A DNA stretch of 64,000 bases from JACKNG01 sp040220855. GTDB taxonomy: Bacteria > Pseudomonadota > Gammaproteobacteria > Ga0077536. Below the pieces are notes generated by a model. It saw only the letters and a program-made list of their open reading frames with translations, had not been told where the DNA came from and made no database searches. Location: the NCBI GenBank assembly GCA_040220855.1, contig JAVJVZ010000054.1:1-64000 (forward strand), given 5' to 3'. The translations under genes were made by a program, and so were the position numbers. Positions 50,060-59,700 of this stretch are shown here, one piece after another (the stretch's first letter is position 1; each line of letters opens with the position of its first letter).

Positions 50060-51259
50060 TCAGGCGCCGCCGAGCACCCCGCCGGCGGCGAGCGCCTCGA
50101 TATCGCCGGCGGGCAGGCCGAGTTCGTCTTCGAGCACGCTCAGGGTGTGCTGGCCGAGCGCGGCGACTTCGGGACGTACCGCGGCATGGGTGGCGGAATA
50201 CAGGAAGGGCGTGTTCGGCACCGTCAACGGGCCTTCCGCGTCGACCACTTCGGTCAGCATGCCGCGGTGATGCAGCTGTGGATCCTCGCTCGCCTCGCGG
50301 ATGCCGCGGTACGGGGTGCAGGGGATCCCCGCCGCCTCGAGCGCGCGCGTCGCTTCCGCCGCCGTCCGCGTGCGCGACCAGTCCTCGGCCAGCGCCATCA
50401 GCGCGTTGTAATTGTCGAAGCGCGCGCGCATGGTGGCGAAGCGCGGGTCGTCGCGCAGGTCCTCGCGGCCGATCACGCCGCACAGGTCGGCGAACTGCCC
50501 CTGGCTCAGCGGCATCACCATGAGGTAGCCGTCGCGCGCCGCGATGGGGCCGTAGCGGCGTTCGATGACATCGGGGTTGAAGGCGCTCTGGAAATCGCGG
50601 TGCATGGTCGCGAGCAGGCTGTCGAACATGGCGATGTCGATGTACTGACCGATGCCGGTGCGCGCGCGGTAGTAGAGCGCGGCGCAGATCGCGCCGAAGG
50701 CCTGCTGGGCCGCGCAGGTGTCGCCCACCGGCAGGCCCATGTTGAGCGGCCGCTCGAGCCCCGGTTGCGCGGCCAGCGTGACCATCTCGAAGCCGCTCAT
50801 CGCCTGCACGATCGGCGCGTAGGCGGGACGCGCGCTGCCCGGGCCGGTCTGCCCGTAGCCTGAGATCGAGCACATCACCAGTGCCGGGTTCTCCTCGCGC
50901 AGGGTTTCGTAGTCGAGACCGAGGCGGCCCATCACGCCGGGGGCGAAGTTCTCCACCACCACGTCGTAGTGCGCCACCAGCAGCTTGCAGATGTCGACCG
51001 CGGCCGCGGACTTGAGATCGAGCACGAGTGAGCGCTTGCCGCTGTTGAGTGCGCTGAACACGGTGCTGGTGTCGCCGCGCAACGGCGCGATGTGGCGCAT
51101 CATCTCGCCGCCGGGTGGCTCGATCTTGAGCACGTCGGCGCCGAGATCGGCGAGCATGCGGGTACAGTAGCTGCCGGCGATGATGCCGGTGAAATCGAGC
51201 ACGCGGACGTCGTCGAGCACGCGCGGGCCGACCGCGGCGCGGTTGTTCTCCATGGACAT
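50060..51259 (-). CDS. CaiB/BaiF family (class III) CoA-transferase
   Basis: Class III CoA-transferases move CoA between carboxylic acids through an Asp-anhydride. ATG 51259 is chosen because AGGGAA lies 7 bases upstream. The 399-residue protein has VRVLDFTGIIAGSYCTRMLAD, ADVLKIEPPGG and the catalytic-aspartate segment GQYIDIAMFDSLLA. ISGYGQTGP is another family hallmark. The CoA donor and acceptor cannot be deduced. The divergent putA begins 117 bp away. Confidence 0.92.
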   Translation of the reverse strand: MSMENNRAAVGPRVLDDVRVLDFTGIIAGSYCTRMLADLGADVLKIEPPGGEMMRHIAPLRGDTSTVFSALNSGKRSLVLDLKSAAAVDICKLLVAHYDVVVENFAPGVMGRLGLDYETLREENPALVMCSISGYGQTGPGSARPAYAPIVQAMSGFEMVTLAAQPGLERPLNMGLPVGDTCAAQQAFGAICAALYYRARTGIGQYIDIAMFDSLLATMHRDFQSAFNPDVIERRYGPIAARDGYLMVMPLSQGQFADLCGVIGREDLRDDPRFATMRARFDNYNALMALAEDWSRTRTAAEATRALEAAGIPCTPYRGIREASEDPQLHHRGMLTEVVDAEGPLTVPNTPFLYSATHAAVRPEVAALGQHTLSVLEDELGLPAGDIEALAAGGVLGGA

Positions 51260-51338
51260 GGGTGGTTCCCTGCGGGCAATGACCGCGGGCATGATAGCCG
51301 ACCACGTCGACGCGGCGGCGGCAGCGACCACCGCGCGC

Positions 51339-51347
51339 TGCTACGCT
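51339..51347 (+). promoter_or_regulatory. Possible extended -10 for putA
   Basis: TGCTACGCT fits an extended -10 layout (TGn plus a hexamer) about 30 bp before the GTG of putA. The hexamer TACGCT matches only three of six consensus positions, so this is weak. Confidence 0.25.
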
Positions 51348-51376
51348 CGCGAAGACCACGACCGAGTGGAGGCACC

Positions 51377-54300
51377 GTGGCTCGCTTTGCCGATGATTCC
51401 AATGTCGATATCGCCGCCGGGCGTCTCCTCGACGAGGACGTCGCCGTGGCGCGTCTGCGCGCCAGCCCGCTCGGTGTGGTCGATGCCGGCGCCGTCACGC
51501 GCGAGGCGCGCTCCCTGATCGAGGCGGTGCGCGCGCGGGGGGGCGAGCGCGGTCCCCTGCGCACGCTCATCGAGCACTATGACCTGTCGACGCCGGAGGG
51601 CGTCATCCTGATGTGCCTGGCCGAGGCGCTGCTGCGCATTCCGGATGCTGCGACGGTCGATGCGCTGATCGGCGATCGCTTGTCGGCTGGCGACTGGCAG
51701 CGCCACCTCGGTGCCGGCGACACCTGGCTGGTCGACGCGGCGACCTGGTCGCTGATGCTCGGCGCCCGCGTACAGGCGGCCGACGAGGCACGTCGCGGCG
51801 CGCCCTTCGAACGGCTTCTCGCGCGCCTCGGCGCACCGCTGCTGCGTACCGCGTTACGCCGCGCGATGGGACTGATGGCCGCGACCTACGTGATGGGGCC
51901 GACCATCGAGGCGGCGCTCGTGCGCAGCCGTGACAGTGCCTTCGCCGGCTGCCGCTTCTCCTTCGACATGCTGGGCGAGGCGGCACTCGGCGAACCCGAC
52001 GCGGCGCGTTTCGCGGCCGCCTACCTGGCCGCCATCGAGGCCGTCGGCGCGAACGTCGCGTCGACCCTGCCAGCGTCCCAGCGCGACGGTATATCAGTCA
52101 AATTGTCGGCGCTGCATCCGCGCTTCGAGGCGGCCCAGCGGGCCATCGTGGTGCCGGAACTGGCCCGGCGGCTGCGCCACCTCGCCGCCGCCGCGCGGGA
52201 GGCCGGCGTCGCCTTGACCGTCGATGCGGAGGAGAGCGCGCGTCTCGCGCTCACGCTCGAGGTGTTCGCGCAGGTCTACCGCGATCCGGCGTGTGCCGGC
52301 TGGGACGGTCTCGGCATCGCCGTGCAGGCGTACCAGAAGTGCGCGCCGGCGGTCATCGCGTGGCTGGCGCGGCTGGCGGCGGCAGGCGCGCGGACAATCC
52401 CGGTGCGCCTGGTCAAGGGGGCTTACTGGGACACCGAGATCAAGCACGCCCAGGCCAGCGGGCTCGACGACTTTCCAGTCTACACGCGCAAGCGCAATAC
52501 CGACTTCGCCTACCTCGTGTGCGCGCAGGCGTTGTTCGATCACGCGCCGCAGCTCTATCCCCAGCTCGCCACCCACAATGCGCACACCCTCTCCTGGGCC
52601 TGTAGCGTGGCGCGCGGTCGCGCCTTCGAAACGCAGCGGCTGCACGGCATGGGCGAGGCCTTGTACGCGTGCCTGGCCGAGCGCGTCACGGCGCCGCCCT
52701 GCCGCGTCTATGCGCCGGTCGGTGCGCATGCGGAGCTCCTGCCGTACCTGGTGCGCCGCCTGCTCGAGAACGGCGCCAACAGCTCTTTCGTCAATCGTCT
52801 GCACGACGCCGCGCTGCCGGCTGCCGAGCTGGCTGCCGACCCTGCCGCGCAGGTCGCCGCCGACGCCCCGTTGCATCGCAACCCGGCCGTCGCACGCCCG
52901 TCGCTCGTCACGGGGCCCGCGCGCGTGCGCGCGCCGGCGCTCGATTTCGCCCGCGACGATGCCCTGGTACCGTTGTTCGACGCCCTGGCGGCGCTGCGCG
53001 CCGAACCCCGGCGCGCGGCACCCCTGGTCGACGGCACGGCCTGCGCGGGACGCACGCGCGAGGTGTTCGACCCGGCCCATGACGCGACGTGTATCGGAGT
53101 CGTCGCCGACGCTGATGCATCGATTGCCGCGCGCGCGCTCGACGTCGCCGCCGGATTCTTCCCGGACTGGAATGCTCGTGGCGCCGCCGCGCGTGCGACC
53201 CTGCTCGAGCGCGCCGCGGATGCCTTCGTGACCGCCCTGCCGGAACTGGTTGCCCTGACCGTGCTGGAAGCCGGCAAGACGCTCGCCGATGCCCACGAGG
53301 ACGTGCGCGAGGCGATCGACTTCCTGCGCTACTACGCGGCCGTGGTGCGTCTCGGCCATGCCGGGGAAGTCGCGCTGCCGGGGCCGGCCGGCGAGCGCAA
53401 CCGCCTGCGCCTGCGTGGCCGCGGGGTCTTCGTCTGCATCAGTCCGTGGAACTTCCCGGTCGCCATCTTCACCGGCCAGGTCGCCGCCGCGCTCGTCACC
53501 GGCAACACCGTGATCGCGAAGCCGGCCGAGCAGACCTCGCTCGTTGCGCACCGCGTGACCGGCCTGCTGCACGCGGCCGGTATTCCCGCCGCGGCTCTGG
53601 CCTGCCTGCCGGGCGACGGCGCGACGCTCGGTGCCGCACTGCTCGACGACACCCGTGTGGCGGGCGTCGCGTTCACCGGCTCGACGGCGACGGCACGCGC
53701 CATCGCGCGGCGACTCGCCGCGCGCGAGGGTCCGCTCGCAGTGCTGGTCGCCGAGACCGGTGGTATCAACGCGTTGATCGCCGACAGCACCGCGCTCGCC
53801 GAGCAGCTCGTCGTCGATTGCACCGTGTCGGCGTTCGGTGCCGCCGGACAACGCTGCTCGGCACTTCGTCTGCTATGCGTGCAGGACGACGTCGCGCCGC
53901 GCGTGCTGGAACTCCTGCGGGCGCATGTCGAGACACGCGTGATCGGCCCGCCGGCAGCGCGCGAAACCGACATCGGGCCGCTCATCGATGGCGATGCGCA
54001 TGCTGCGGTAGCGGCACACGTCGCAGCCTGCCGCGCCGCCGGCCATGCGGTGTGGCAGGCGCCATGCCGTGCGCGGGACGGGCACTTCCATCCGCCCACC
54101 ATCATCGAGCTCGACCGCGCCGGCGACCTCGCGCACGAGGTGTTCGGCCCGGTCCTGCACGTGGTGCGCTTCCGCGCCGACGAACTCGAGGCGCTGGTCG
54201 AGGACATCAATGCACTCGGTTACGGTCTCACGCTCGGTGTGCACAGCCGCATCGAAGCGCGTGCGCAGGCCATCGCCGCGCAGGCGCGTGTCGGCAACGT

Positions 54301-54487
54301 GTACATCAACCGCGACATGGTCGGCGCGGTAGTCGGTATGCAGCCCTTCGGCGGTATGGGCCTTTCCGGCACCGGTCCCAAGGCCGGCGGACCGTATTAC
54401 CTGGCGCGCTTCGCGGTCGAGCAGGTGGTGAGCGACAACACCGCCGCCATCGGCGGCAACGCGGCCTTGCTCGGTGCCGCCGGCTGA
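51377..54487 (+). CDS. putA: Bifunctional proline dehydrogenase / glutamate semialdehyde dehydrogenase, short form
   Basis: PutA oxidises proline to P5C with FAD and then to glutamate with NAD+. The GTG at 51377 has GTGGAGG four bases upstream and gives 1036 residues. The N-terminal ribbon-helix-helix DNA-binding domain of the 1320-residue E. coli PutA is absent, so this form cannot autorepress. The proline dehydrogenase barrel has LVKGAYWDTEIKHAQ and VRRLLENGANSSFVN (substrate arginines). The aldehyde dehydrogenase half has SPWNFPVAIF, AETGGINALI (catalytic Glu) and GQRCSALR (catalytic Cys). The frame is open upstream across the divergent gene but is not coding there. Confidence 0.96.
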   Translation: MARFADDSNVDIAAGRLLDEDVAVARLRASPLGVVDAGAVTREARSLIEAVRARGGERGPLRTLIEHYDLSTPEGVILMCLAEALLRIPDAATVDALIGDRLSAGDWQRHLGAGDTWLVDAATWSLMLGARVQAADEARRGAPFERLLARLGAPLLRTALRRAMGLMAATYVMGPTIEAALVRSRDSAFAGCRFSFDMLGEAALGEPDAARFAAAYLAAIEAVGANVASTLPASQRDGISVKLSALHPRFEAAQRAIVVPELARRLRHLAAAAREAGVALTVDAEESARLALTLEVFAQVYRDPACAGWDGLGIAVQAYQKCAPAVIAWLARLAAAGARTIPVRLVKGAYWDTEIKHAQASGLDDFPVYTRKRNTDFAYLVCAQALFDHAPQLYPQLATHNAHTLSWACSVARGRAFETQRLHGMGEALYACLAERVTAPPCRVYAPVGAHAELLPYLVRRLLENGANSSFVNRLHDAALPAAELAADPAAQVAADAPLHRNPAVARPSLVTGPARVRAPALDFARDDALVPLFDALAALRAEPRRAAPLVDGTACAGRTREVFDPAHDATCIGVVADADASIAARALDVAAGFFPDWNARGAAARATLLERAADAFVTALPELVALTVLEAGKTLADAHEDVREAIDFLRYYAAVVRLGHAGEVALPGPAGERNRLRLRGRGVFVCISPWNFPVAIFTGQVAAALVTGNTVIAKPAEQTSLVAHRVTGLLHAAGIPAAALACLPGDGATLGAALLDDTRVAGVAFTGSTATARAIARRLAAREGPLAVLVAETGGINALIADSTALAEQLVVDCTVSAFGAAGQRCSALRLLCVQDDVAPRVLELLRAHVETRVIGPPAARETDIGPLIDGDAHAAVAAHVAACRAAGHAVWQAPCRARDGHFHPPTIIELDRAGDLAHEVFGPVLHVVRFRADELEALVEDINALGYGLTLGVHSRIEARAQAIAAQARVGNVYINRDMVGAVVGMQPFGGMGLSGTGPKAGGPYYLARFAVEQVVSDNTAAIGGNAALLGAAG

Positions 54488-54555
54488 GCCGGTGGTTCCC
54501 GGCAGCGCCTGCGCGCGTATCTGCCGGCTAGCGCGTTCCGCGCACGGCGCGTCGC

Positions 54556-55959
54556 TCAGGCACTGTCGAGGTAGCGCGCGAGCTCGAAGGTGGTGACTTC
54601 GTCATCGAGGTTGCGCCCGGCCGTCGCCGCGGCGAAGGCCGCGGCCTCGGCGCGGCGGCTGCAGGCGTAGAGACGGACGAAGGCTTCGCCGAAGTATTCG
54701 TGCGCCACCGCGCTCGCTTCGAAGCGCGCGATGGCCTCGTCGAGGTTCGCCGGGAGGCGCGCGAGGTCGTCGCGCGCGTAGGCGTCGCCGGACACCGGCG
54801 GCGGCGGCGCCAGCGCGGACTCGACGCCGTGCAGCCCGCCGGCCAGGCAGGCCGCCAGCGCGAGGTGCGGGCTGGCGTCTGCGCCGGCGCTGCGGCACTC
54901 GATTCGCGTGCGGGCAGGCGTCTCGCCCACCGCGCGCACGGCGACGGTCTTGTTGTCCTCACCCCAGGCCGCCAGCATGCCGGTCAATCGATAGGGTTCG
55001 AAGCGCCGGTAGGAGTTGACGGTCGGCGCGTAGAGCACGGCGAAGTCGCCGAGCGTCGCGACGACCCCGGCGATGAAGTGCTCCATCAGCGCGCTGCGCC
55101 GGCCGGGCCGCGCGGCGTCGAAGAACGCGTTGACGTCGTCGTCCCGCCACAACGAGAGGTTGACGTGGTGGCCGTTGCCGAAGGCGCCGCGTCCCCAGCG
55201 CGCCATGAAGGTGGCGCCGAGCCCGAGCGCGGCGGTGATTTCCTTCACCGCGTGCTTGAGCAGGAAACCGTCGTCGGCGGCGCCGGCGGCGTCGCGCGCG
55301 GCGAGGTTGTACTCGAGCTGGCCCGGGCCCGCTTCCAGGCCCCAGCTCTCCAGTGCGAGGCCGAGGCCGGCGAGGTTGTCGTGCAGCGCCCGCACGACGC
55401 CTTCGTAACGGCCCTGCGTCGTCATCGCGTAGGCCTGCGGAGTCGACCACAGCGGCTGGAGGTGACGATACTCGCGCGCGCCCGCGGCCGCGTTGGGCTC
55501 GCCGAACACGACGAACTCCAGTTCACACGCGGCCCGTGCCTTGAACCCGAGGCGCTCCGCGCGGCGGCACAGGCGCGCCAGCATCGGCCGCGGCAGGAAG
55601 TCGTAACGCGCGCTGCCGTCGAGGGCGGTGAAGTCGCACAGGACCAGGCCGCCGTGTTCCTGCCATGGCACCACGCGCGCACTCGACGCGTCGATGGTGG
55701 CGCGCAGGTCGGGGAAGCCGCCGCACCACGACGGCCACCAGCGCGCGTCGTCTGCAGGTACGGCCACCGGCTGGCTGGCGCAATCGAGAAACGTGACGAG
55801 CTCGGGAAAGCGCAGCGCGTCGGGATCGGCGGCGAGGCGCACCGCGGGTAACTGCTTGCCGCGCGCAATACCGTTGAGGTCGCTGCCGAGCACGCCGACG
55901 ACCTCGAGTGCGGCGCGTTCGATCCAGGCGGCCAGGGTGCGCGCGGAGTCGCTGTCCAC
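54556..55959 (-). CDS. Glutamine synthetase-family ligase (gamma-glutamyl-amine type)
   Basis: This 467-residue protein has the glutamine synthetase fold but belongs to the side branch that includes gamma-glutamylputrescine and related ligases. The N-terminus has VVGVLGSDLNGIARGKQLP. The metal/glutamate sites read ELEFVVFGE and GPGQLEYNL, the nucleotide region reads GNGHHVNLSLW, and the substrate segment includes PTVNSYRRFEP. No adenylylation-type tyrosine loop is evident. It starts 3 bp after rapA and converges on putA, suggesting amine or amino-acid catabolism, but the amine substrate is not readable from sequence. Confidence 0.82.
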   Translation of the reverse strand: MDSDSARTLAAWIERAALEVVGVLGSDLNGIARGKQLPAVRLAADPDALRFPELVTFLDCASQPVAVPADDARWWPSWCGGFPDLRATIDASSARVVPWQEHGGLVLCDFTALDGSARYDFLPRPMLARLCRRAERLGFKARAACELEFVVFGEPNAAAGAREYRHLQPLWSTPQAYAMTTQGRYEGVVRALHDNLAGLGLALESWGLEAGPGQLEYNLAARDAAGAADDGFLLKHAVKEITAALGLGATFMARWGRGAFGNGHHVNLSLWRDDDVNAFFDAARPGRRSALMEHFIAGVVATLGDFAVLYAPTVNSYRRFEPYRLTGMLAAWGEDNKTVAVRAVGETPARTRIECRSAGADASPHLALAACLAGGLHGVESALAPPPPVSGDAYARDDLARLPANLDEAIARFEASAVAHEYFGEAFVRLYACSRRAEAAAFAAATAGRNLDDEVTTFELARYLDSA

Positions 55960-55962
55960 GTT

Positions 55963-58797
55963 TCAGGTCGCCACGACGACGCGCACGGCGTCGAGCTTGA
56001 GCTGGCCCGCAGCGAGGTAATGCGCGCAGGCGTCGCGGTCGTCGGCGAGCGCCGCTACCTCGTCTTCGCGCACGTTGGGATTGACGCGCGCGAGCTGGCG
56101 CAGGCGCTCGATCTCTTCGTCGAGCTCGCCGCGCATCCGCGCGATGGCCTCGCGCACGATGCCTTCCTGGCGCACCTCGCTGAGGTGCGTCGCGTGCTCG
56201 ACGAGCTGCTCGATCTGGTCGTGCATGCGCATCACGACCTTCTGTGCAGTGGCCGGCGGCACGTCGCGCACGGCGGCATCCAGCCAGGCGCGCGCGAAGC
56301 GCGCGGTGACGTCCTCGCCGGCACCGTCGACCACTACCCGCAGGTTGGAGCGGGCGAGGAAGCGAGTGACACCGAGCCCGGGCGGCGCCGGACAGACGAT
56401 GACGAACAGGCATTCGACGAGCAGTGTGCCGGCGGTGACGTCGCGTGACTTCACCACGCCAAAGCTGGCGTTGCCAAACTCGCTGCCAAGCACCATGTCC
56501 ATTGCACCCGTCACCATCGGGTGCTCCCAGGTCAGGAAGTGCATGTCGTCGCGCGACTGCGCCTCGCCACGATCGAAAGTGACCGTGAGGCCGCCCTCGG
56601 GCAGACCCGGGAAGCGCTCGCAGCTCATGTGGTCGCCCGGCTGCAGCACCAGGCTGCTCGCGCCGTGCTCCTCGTGCTCGACGCCGAACTCGTCGAACAC
56701 CTGGTCCATGTAGCGCCGCAAGGCCTCGGTACGCTCGGCGCCTTCGACCCGCGCGATGACCTCGGCGGCGCGTGTGCGGTCGAGCGAATTGAGTTCGAGC
56801 AGGCGGTCGCGACCGCGTTGCAGCAGTTCGAGGATCTCGGCGGCGCGCGCGCGGGTACCGGTGAGGAGCGTCGCCTGCGCGTCGAGGTCGTCAGGGTCGT
56901 CCATGCAGCGCGTGAGGTCGTCGGCGAACTCGGCGAACAGGGCCGGTCCGGCCGCACAGATGTGCTCGAAGGCATCGATGCCCTCGTGCAGCCAGCGCAC
57001 CAGTACCGCCTGCGCGCTGCCTTCGAACAGCGGCACGTGGATCTCGACGGTATGGCGCTGGCCGATGCGGTCGAGGCGTCCGATGCGCTGCTCGAGGAGG
57101 TCGGGATTGGCCGGGACGTCGAACAGCACGAGATGGCGCGCGAACTGGAAGTTGCGCCCCTCGCTGCCGATCTCCGAGCACACCAGCGCCGTGCAGTCCT
57201 CTTCCGGATCGGCGAAGTAGGCCGCGGCGCGGTCGCGTCCGATGAGGTCGAGGCCCTCGTGAAACACCGCCGTGCGCAGCCCGCGGCGCACGCGCAGCCA
57301 GGTCTCGAGATCCTGCGCGGTCTCGGCCGCGGCGCAGATGACGAGGGTCTTGTCGGTGCGGTGTGCCTTGAGCCAGTCGGCCAGCCACTCGACGCGCGGG
57401 TCGAGCGTAAGCCATTCCTCGCCGAGACTGCATTCGGGCGTCAGCCGTGCGCTCACCGAAAGTTGCGGCGCGCGCTCGCGGTAGGCGGCGGGCAACGCGA
57501 GGTGATAGGTGGTGAGGTGGCGCGCGGGAAAGCCCTCGATGTTCTCGCGGCAGTTGCGGAACAGCACGCGGCCGGTGCCGTGGTGGTCGAGCAGTTCGCG
57601 CACCAGGCGGGCGCGGAACGCGCCGGCATCGTCGACGGCGAGTTCGTCGACACGGTCGCGGCCGAGGTAGCCGGCCGCCTCGGCGAGCAGTGCGGCGTCC
57701 GGTGCGGCGCCCCCGTCGCTGAGCGCATCGACCAGTGCGCTGACCGCACCGTAGCGGCGTTCTTCCTCGAGATAGGCGCCGAGATCGTCGTAGCGATGCG
57801 GATCGAGCAGCGCCAGGCGCGCGAAATGACCGCTGACACCGAGCTGCTCGGGCGTCGCGGTGAGCAGCAGCAGCCCTGGCACGCGCGCGCCGAGCACCGC
57901 CACGGCTTCGTACTCGGGGCTCACCGCCTGCTCGCTCCACGCCAGGTGATGGGCCTCGTCGACGACCAGGAGATCCCAGCCGGCGGCGGCGGCCTGCGCG
58001 AGACGCTCGCGTGAACGCGCGAGCAGGCGCAGCGGCGCCAGCACGAGCTGCGCGGACTCGAACGGATTGTCCTCACCCGACTCTTCGAGCTCGTCGGCGA
58101 TGCCCTCGTCGATGATCGAGAACTGCAGGTTGAAGCGGCGCAGCATCTCGACCAGCCACTGGTGCACCAGGTTGTCCGGCAGCAGCACGAGGGCGCGCCG
58201 CACGCGGCCCAGGACGAGCAGGCGGTGCAGCACGAGGCCGGCCTCGATGGTCTTGCCGAGGCCGACTTCGTCAGCCAGCAGGACGCGCGGCGCATGCCGC
58301 GAAGAGACTTCATCGGCGATGTAGAACTGGTGCGGAAGCAGCTGCACGCGCGGACCGATCAGGCCGCGCGCCGGCGATACCTGCAGGGCATGCTGGTTGG
58401 CCAGCGTGGCCGCGCGCAGACGAAAGCGTGCGGCGCGATCGCAGTGTCCCGTGAAGAGTCGATCGAGCGGTCGGTTGAACTGTACGAAGCTGTCGAGATC
58501 GATTTCGTGCAGGTCGGCCGTCTCGCCGCGCGCGTCGACGCCGTGATACACCACGCAGCCCTCGATCTCGGTGTAGCTGCCGACGATCATCTCGGTGCCG
58601 TCCTCGCCGCGCACGCGGTCGGCGACGCGGTACCGCACGCGGGTCAGGGGCGCGTTGTCGAGCGCATAGGTACGGCGCTGCTCGCTGGCTGGAAAGGTCA
58701 CCACCACGCGACGGTCGACGACCTCGAACACGATGCCGAGACCGAGTTCGGGCTCGGTGTTGCTGATCCAGCGCTGGCCGGGACGGCAATCGAGCAT
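55963..58797 (-). CDS. rapA: RNA polymerase-associated SWI2/SNF2 ATPase RapA
   Basis: RapA recycles RNA polymerase after transcription, with ATP hydrolysis. The ATG at 58797 gives 944 residues (E. coli 968). N-terminal Tudor-like domains open with PGQRWISNTEPELGLG. The SF2 helicase core has ADEVGLGKTIEAGLV (Walker A), VVDEAHHL (motif II), LLLTATPEQLG and the C-terminal lobe QRIGRLDRIGQRH. Spacer and C-terminal RapA-specific regions follow. The frame is open further upstream inside the sulfotransferase gene, which I reject as coding. It is 5 bp after the sulfotransferase gene and 3 bp before the glutamine-synthetase-like gene. Confidence 0.97.
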   Translation of the reverse strand: MLDCRPGQRWISNTEPELGLGIVFEVVDRRVVVTFPASEQRRTYALDNAPLTRVRYRVADRVRGEDGTEMIVGSYTEIEGCVVYHGVDARGETADLHEIDLDSFVQFNRPLDRLFTGHCDRAARFRLRAATLANQHALQVSPARGLIGPRVQLLPHQFYIADEVSSRHAPRVLLADEVGLGKTIEAGLVLHRLLVLGRVRRALVLLPDNLVHQWLVEMLRRFNLQFSIIDEGIADELEESGEDNPFESAQLVLAPLRLLARSRERLAQAAAAGWDLLVVDEAHHLAWSEQAVSPEYEAVAVLGARVPGLLLLTATPEQLGVSGHFARLALLDPHRYDDLGAYLEEERRYGAVSALVDALSDGGAAPDAALLAEAAGYLGRDRVDELAVDDAGAFRARLVRELLDHHGTGRVLFRNCRENIEGFPARHLTTYHLALPAAYRERAPQLSVSARLTPECSLGEEWLTLDPRVEWLADWLKAHRTDKTLVICAAAETAQDLETWLRVRRGLRTAVFHEGLDLIGRDRAAAYFADPEEDCTALVCSEIGSEGRNFQFARHLVLFDVPANPDLLEQRIGRLDRIGQRHTVEIHVPLFEGSAQAVLVRWLHEGIDAFEHICAAGPALFAEFADDLTRCMDDPDDLDAQATLLTGTRARAAEILELLQRGRDRLLELNSLDRTRAAEVIARVEGAERTEALRRYMDQVFDEFGVEHEEHGASSLVLQPGDHMSCERFPGLPEGGLTVTFDRGEAQSRDDMHFLTWEHPMVTGAMDMVLGSEFGNASFGVVKSRDVTAGTLLVECLFVIVCPAPPGLGVTRFLARSNLRVVVDGAGEDVTARFARAWLDAAVRDVPPATAQKVVMRMHDQIEQLVEHATHLSEVRQEGIVREAIARMRGELDEEIERLRQLARVNPNVREDEVAALADDRDACAHYLAAGQLKLDAVRVVVAT

Positions 58798-58802
58798 GGT
58801 GC

Positions 58803-59423
58803 TCAGCGGCGCCCCTCCCGGCGCGCGCGCAGGCGCTCGAGGAACTCGGCCTCCGAATTGGTGTGCGGAAACGCCTCGTCCGGTAGCGGCACGCCGAGCG
58901 CCGTGCACAGCGGTTGCCAGCCGTCGCCGGGCTGCCATTCGAGCAGGCGTGCGGGCGGCGTGCGGGCACGGACGCGAGCGTTGTGCGCTTCGTACGCGGC
59001 AATCGCGGCATCGCGATCGTCGATGTCCGCGGTGAAGCGGGCGGCGAACATGTCGAACACCATGCGTCGCCAGGGACTTTCCTCGGCTTCGCGGCAGGCC
59101 GGGAAGATGGTGCTCGAGGCGCTCTTCCACCATGCCTCGGGGTCGCGATGCGAGAGCAGCACGATTGCTTCGGGGAAGGCTGCGGCAAGTTCTTCCCAGT
59201 ACGCCGCCGCCGGCCAGTCGACGGCAGCATCGAAGTCGGCGAGGAAGCGTTGCCAGTTGGGCATCTCGCCGTGCGCAGCGCGCGTCCAGGGTTCGATGTC
59301 CTGCGGTCGCTCGACCACTTCGAACATGTGGTAGCAGCGGCCGCCGAGGAGGCGCTCCAGCGCCGCTTTCAACGAAGCCGTGCCGGTGCGGCCGACACCG
59401 GCGCCGATCACGCGAAGGGTCAT
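58803..59423 (-). CDS. Sulfotransferase-family protein
   Basis: The ATG at 59423 gives 206 residues with the PAPS-binding P-loop VGRTGTASLKAALE near residue 10. FPEAIVLLSHRDPEAWWKS contains the conserved Arg-Asp-Pro of the 3'-phosphate site. DWPAAAYWEEL is a typical segment of the bacterial sulfotransferase subgroup with low substrate information. Proteins of this subgroup are soluble and usually uncharacterised. It lies within the minus-strand run, 5 bp before rapA. Confidence 0.83.
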   Translation of the reverse strand: MTLRVIGAGVGRTGTASLKAALERLLGGRCYHMFEVVERPQDIEPWTRAAHGEMPNWQRFLADFDAAVDWPAAAYWEELAAAFPEAIVLLSHRDPEAWWKSASSTIFPACREAEESPWRRMVFDMFAARFTADIDDRDAAIAAYEAHNARVRARTPPARLLEWQPGDGWQPLCTALGVPLPDEAFPHTNSEAEFLERLRARREGRR

Positions 59424-59508
59424 GCAGGTCTCCCGCCAGGGGTTGGTGAACGCGGCGCGCATGTTACCAGCAATGCCGCCGGTGGCGGGCCGCCGGCGGT
59501 GCGCAGCG

Positions 59509-59700
59509 TCAGCGCAGCACGGTGCGCGTCTGGCCGCAGCGTTCGCAACGTTCGATGGTGACGAGCTTGCCCTGCTTGACGTCGAACTGCTTGTGCTGGT
59601 CGACCGCCCACTTGTGGAAGCCGCGCCGGCACAGCGTCTTGCCTTCCGACTTGCGCTTCTTCTTGCGCGGTCCCTGCGGGAAGGGAATGACCTCAGCCAT
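59509..59700 (-). CDS. 63-residue zinc-ribbon-like protein
   Basis: The ATG at 59700 gives 63 residues starting MAEVIPFPQG, followed by a basic KKKRK patch. A possible zinc site is made by CRRGFHKW and CERCGQTR (three cysteines plus histidines). The basic patch suggests nucleic-acid or ribosome contact. It overlaps the HIT-family gene by 8 bp and is 85 bp before the sulfotransferase gene. I do not recognise a named family. Confidence 0.65.
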   Translation of the reverse strand: MAEVIPFPQGPRKKKRKSEGKTLCRRGFHKWAVDQHKQFDVKQGKLVTIERCERCGQTRTVLR

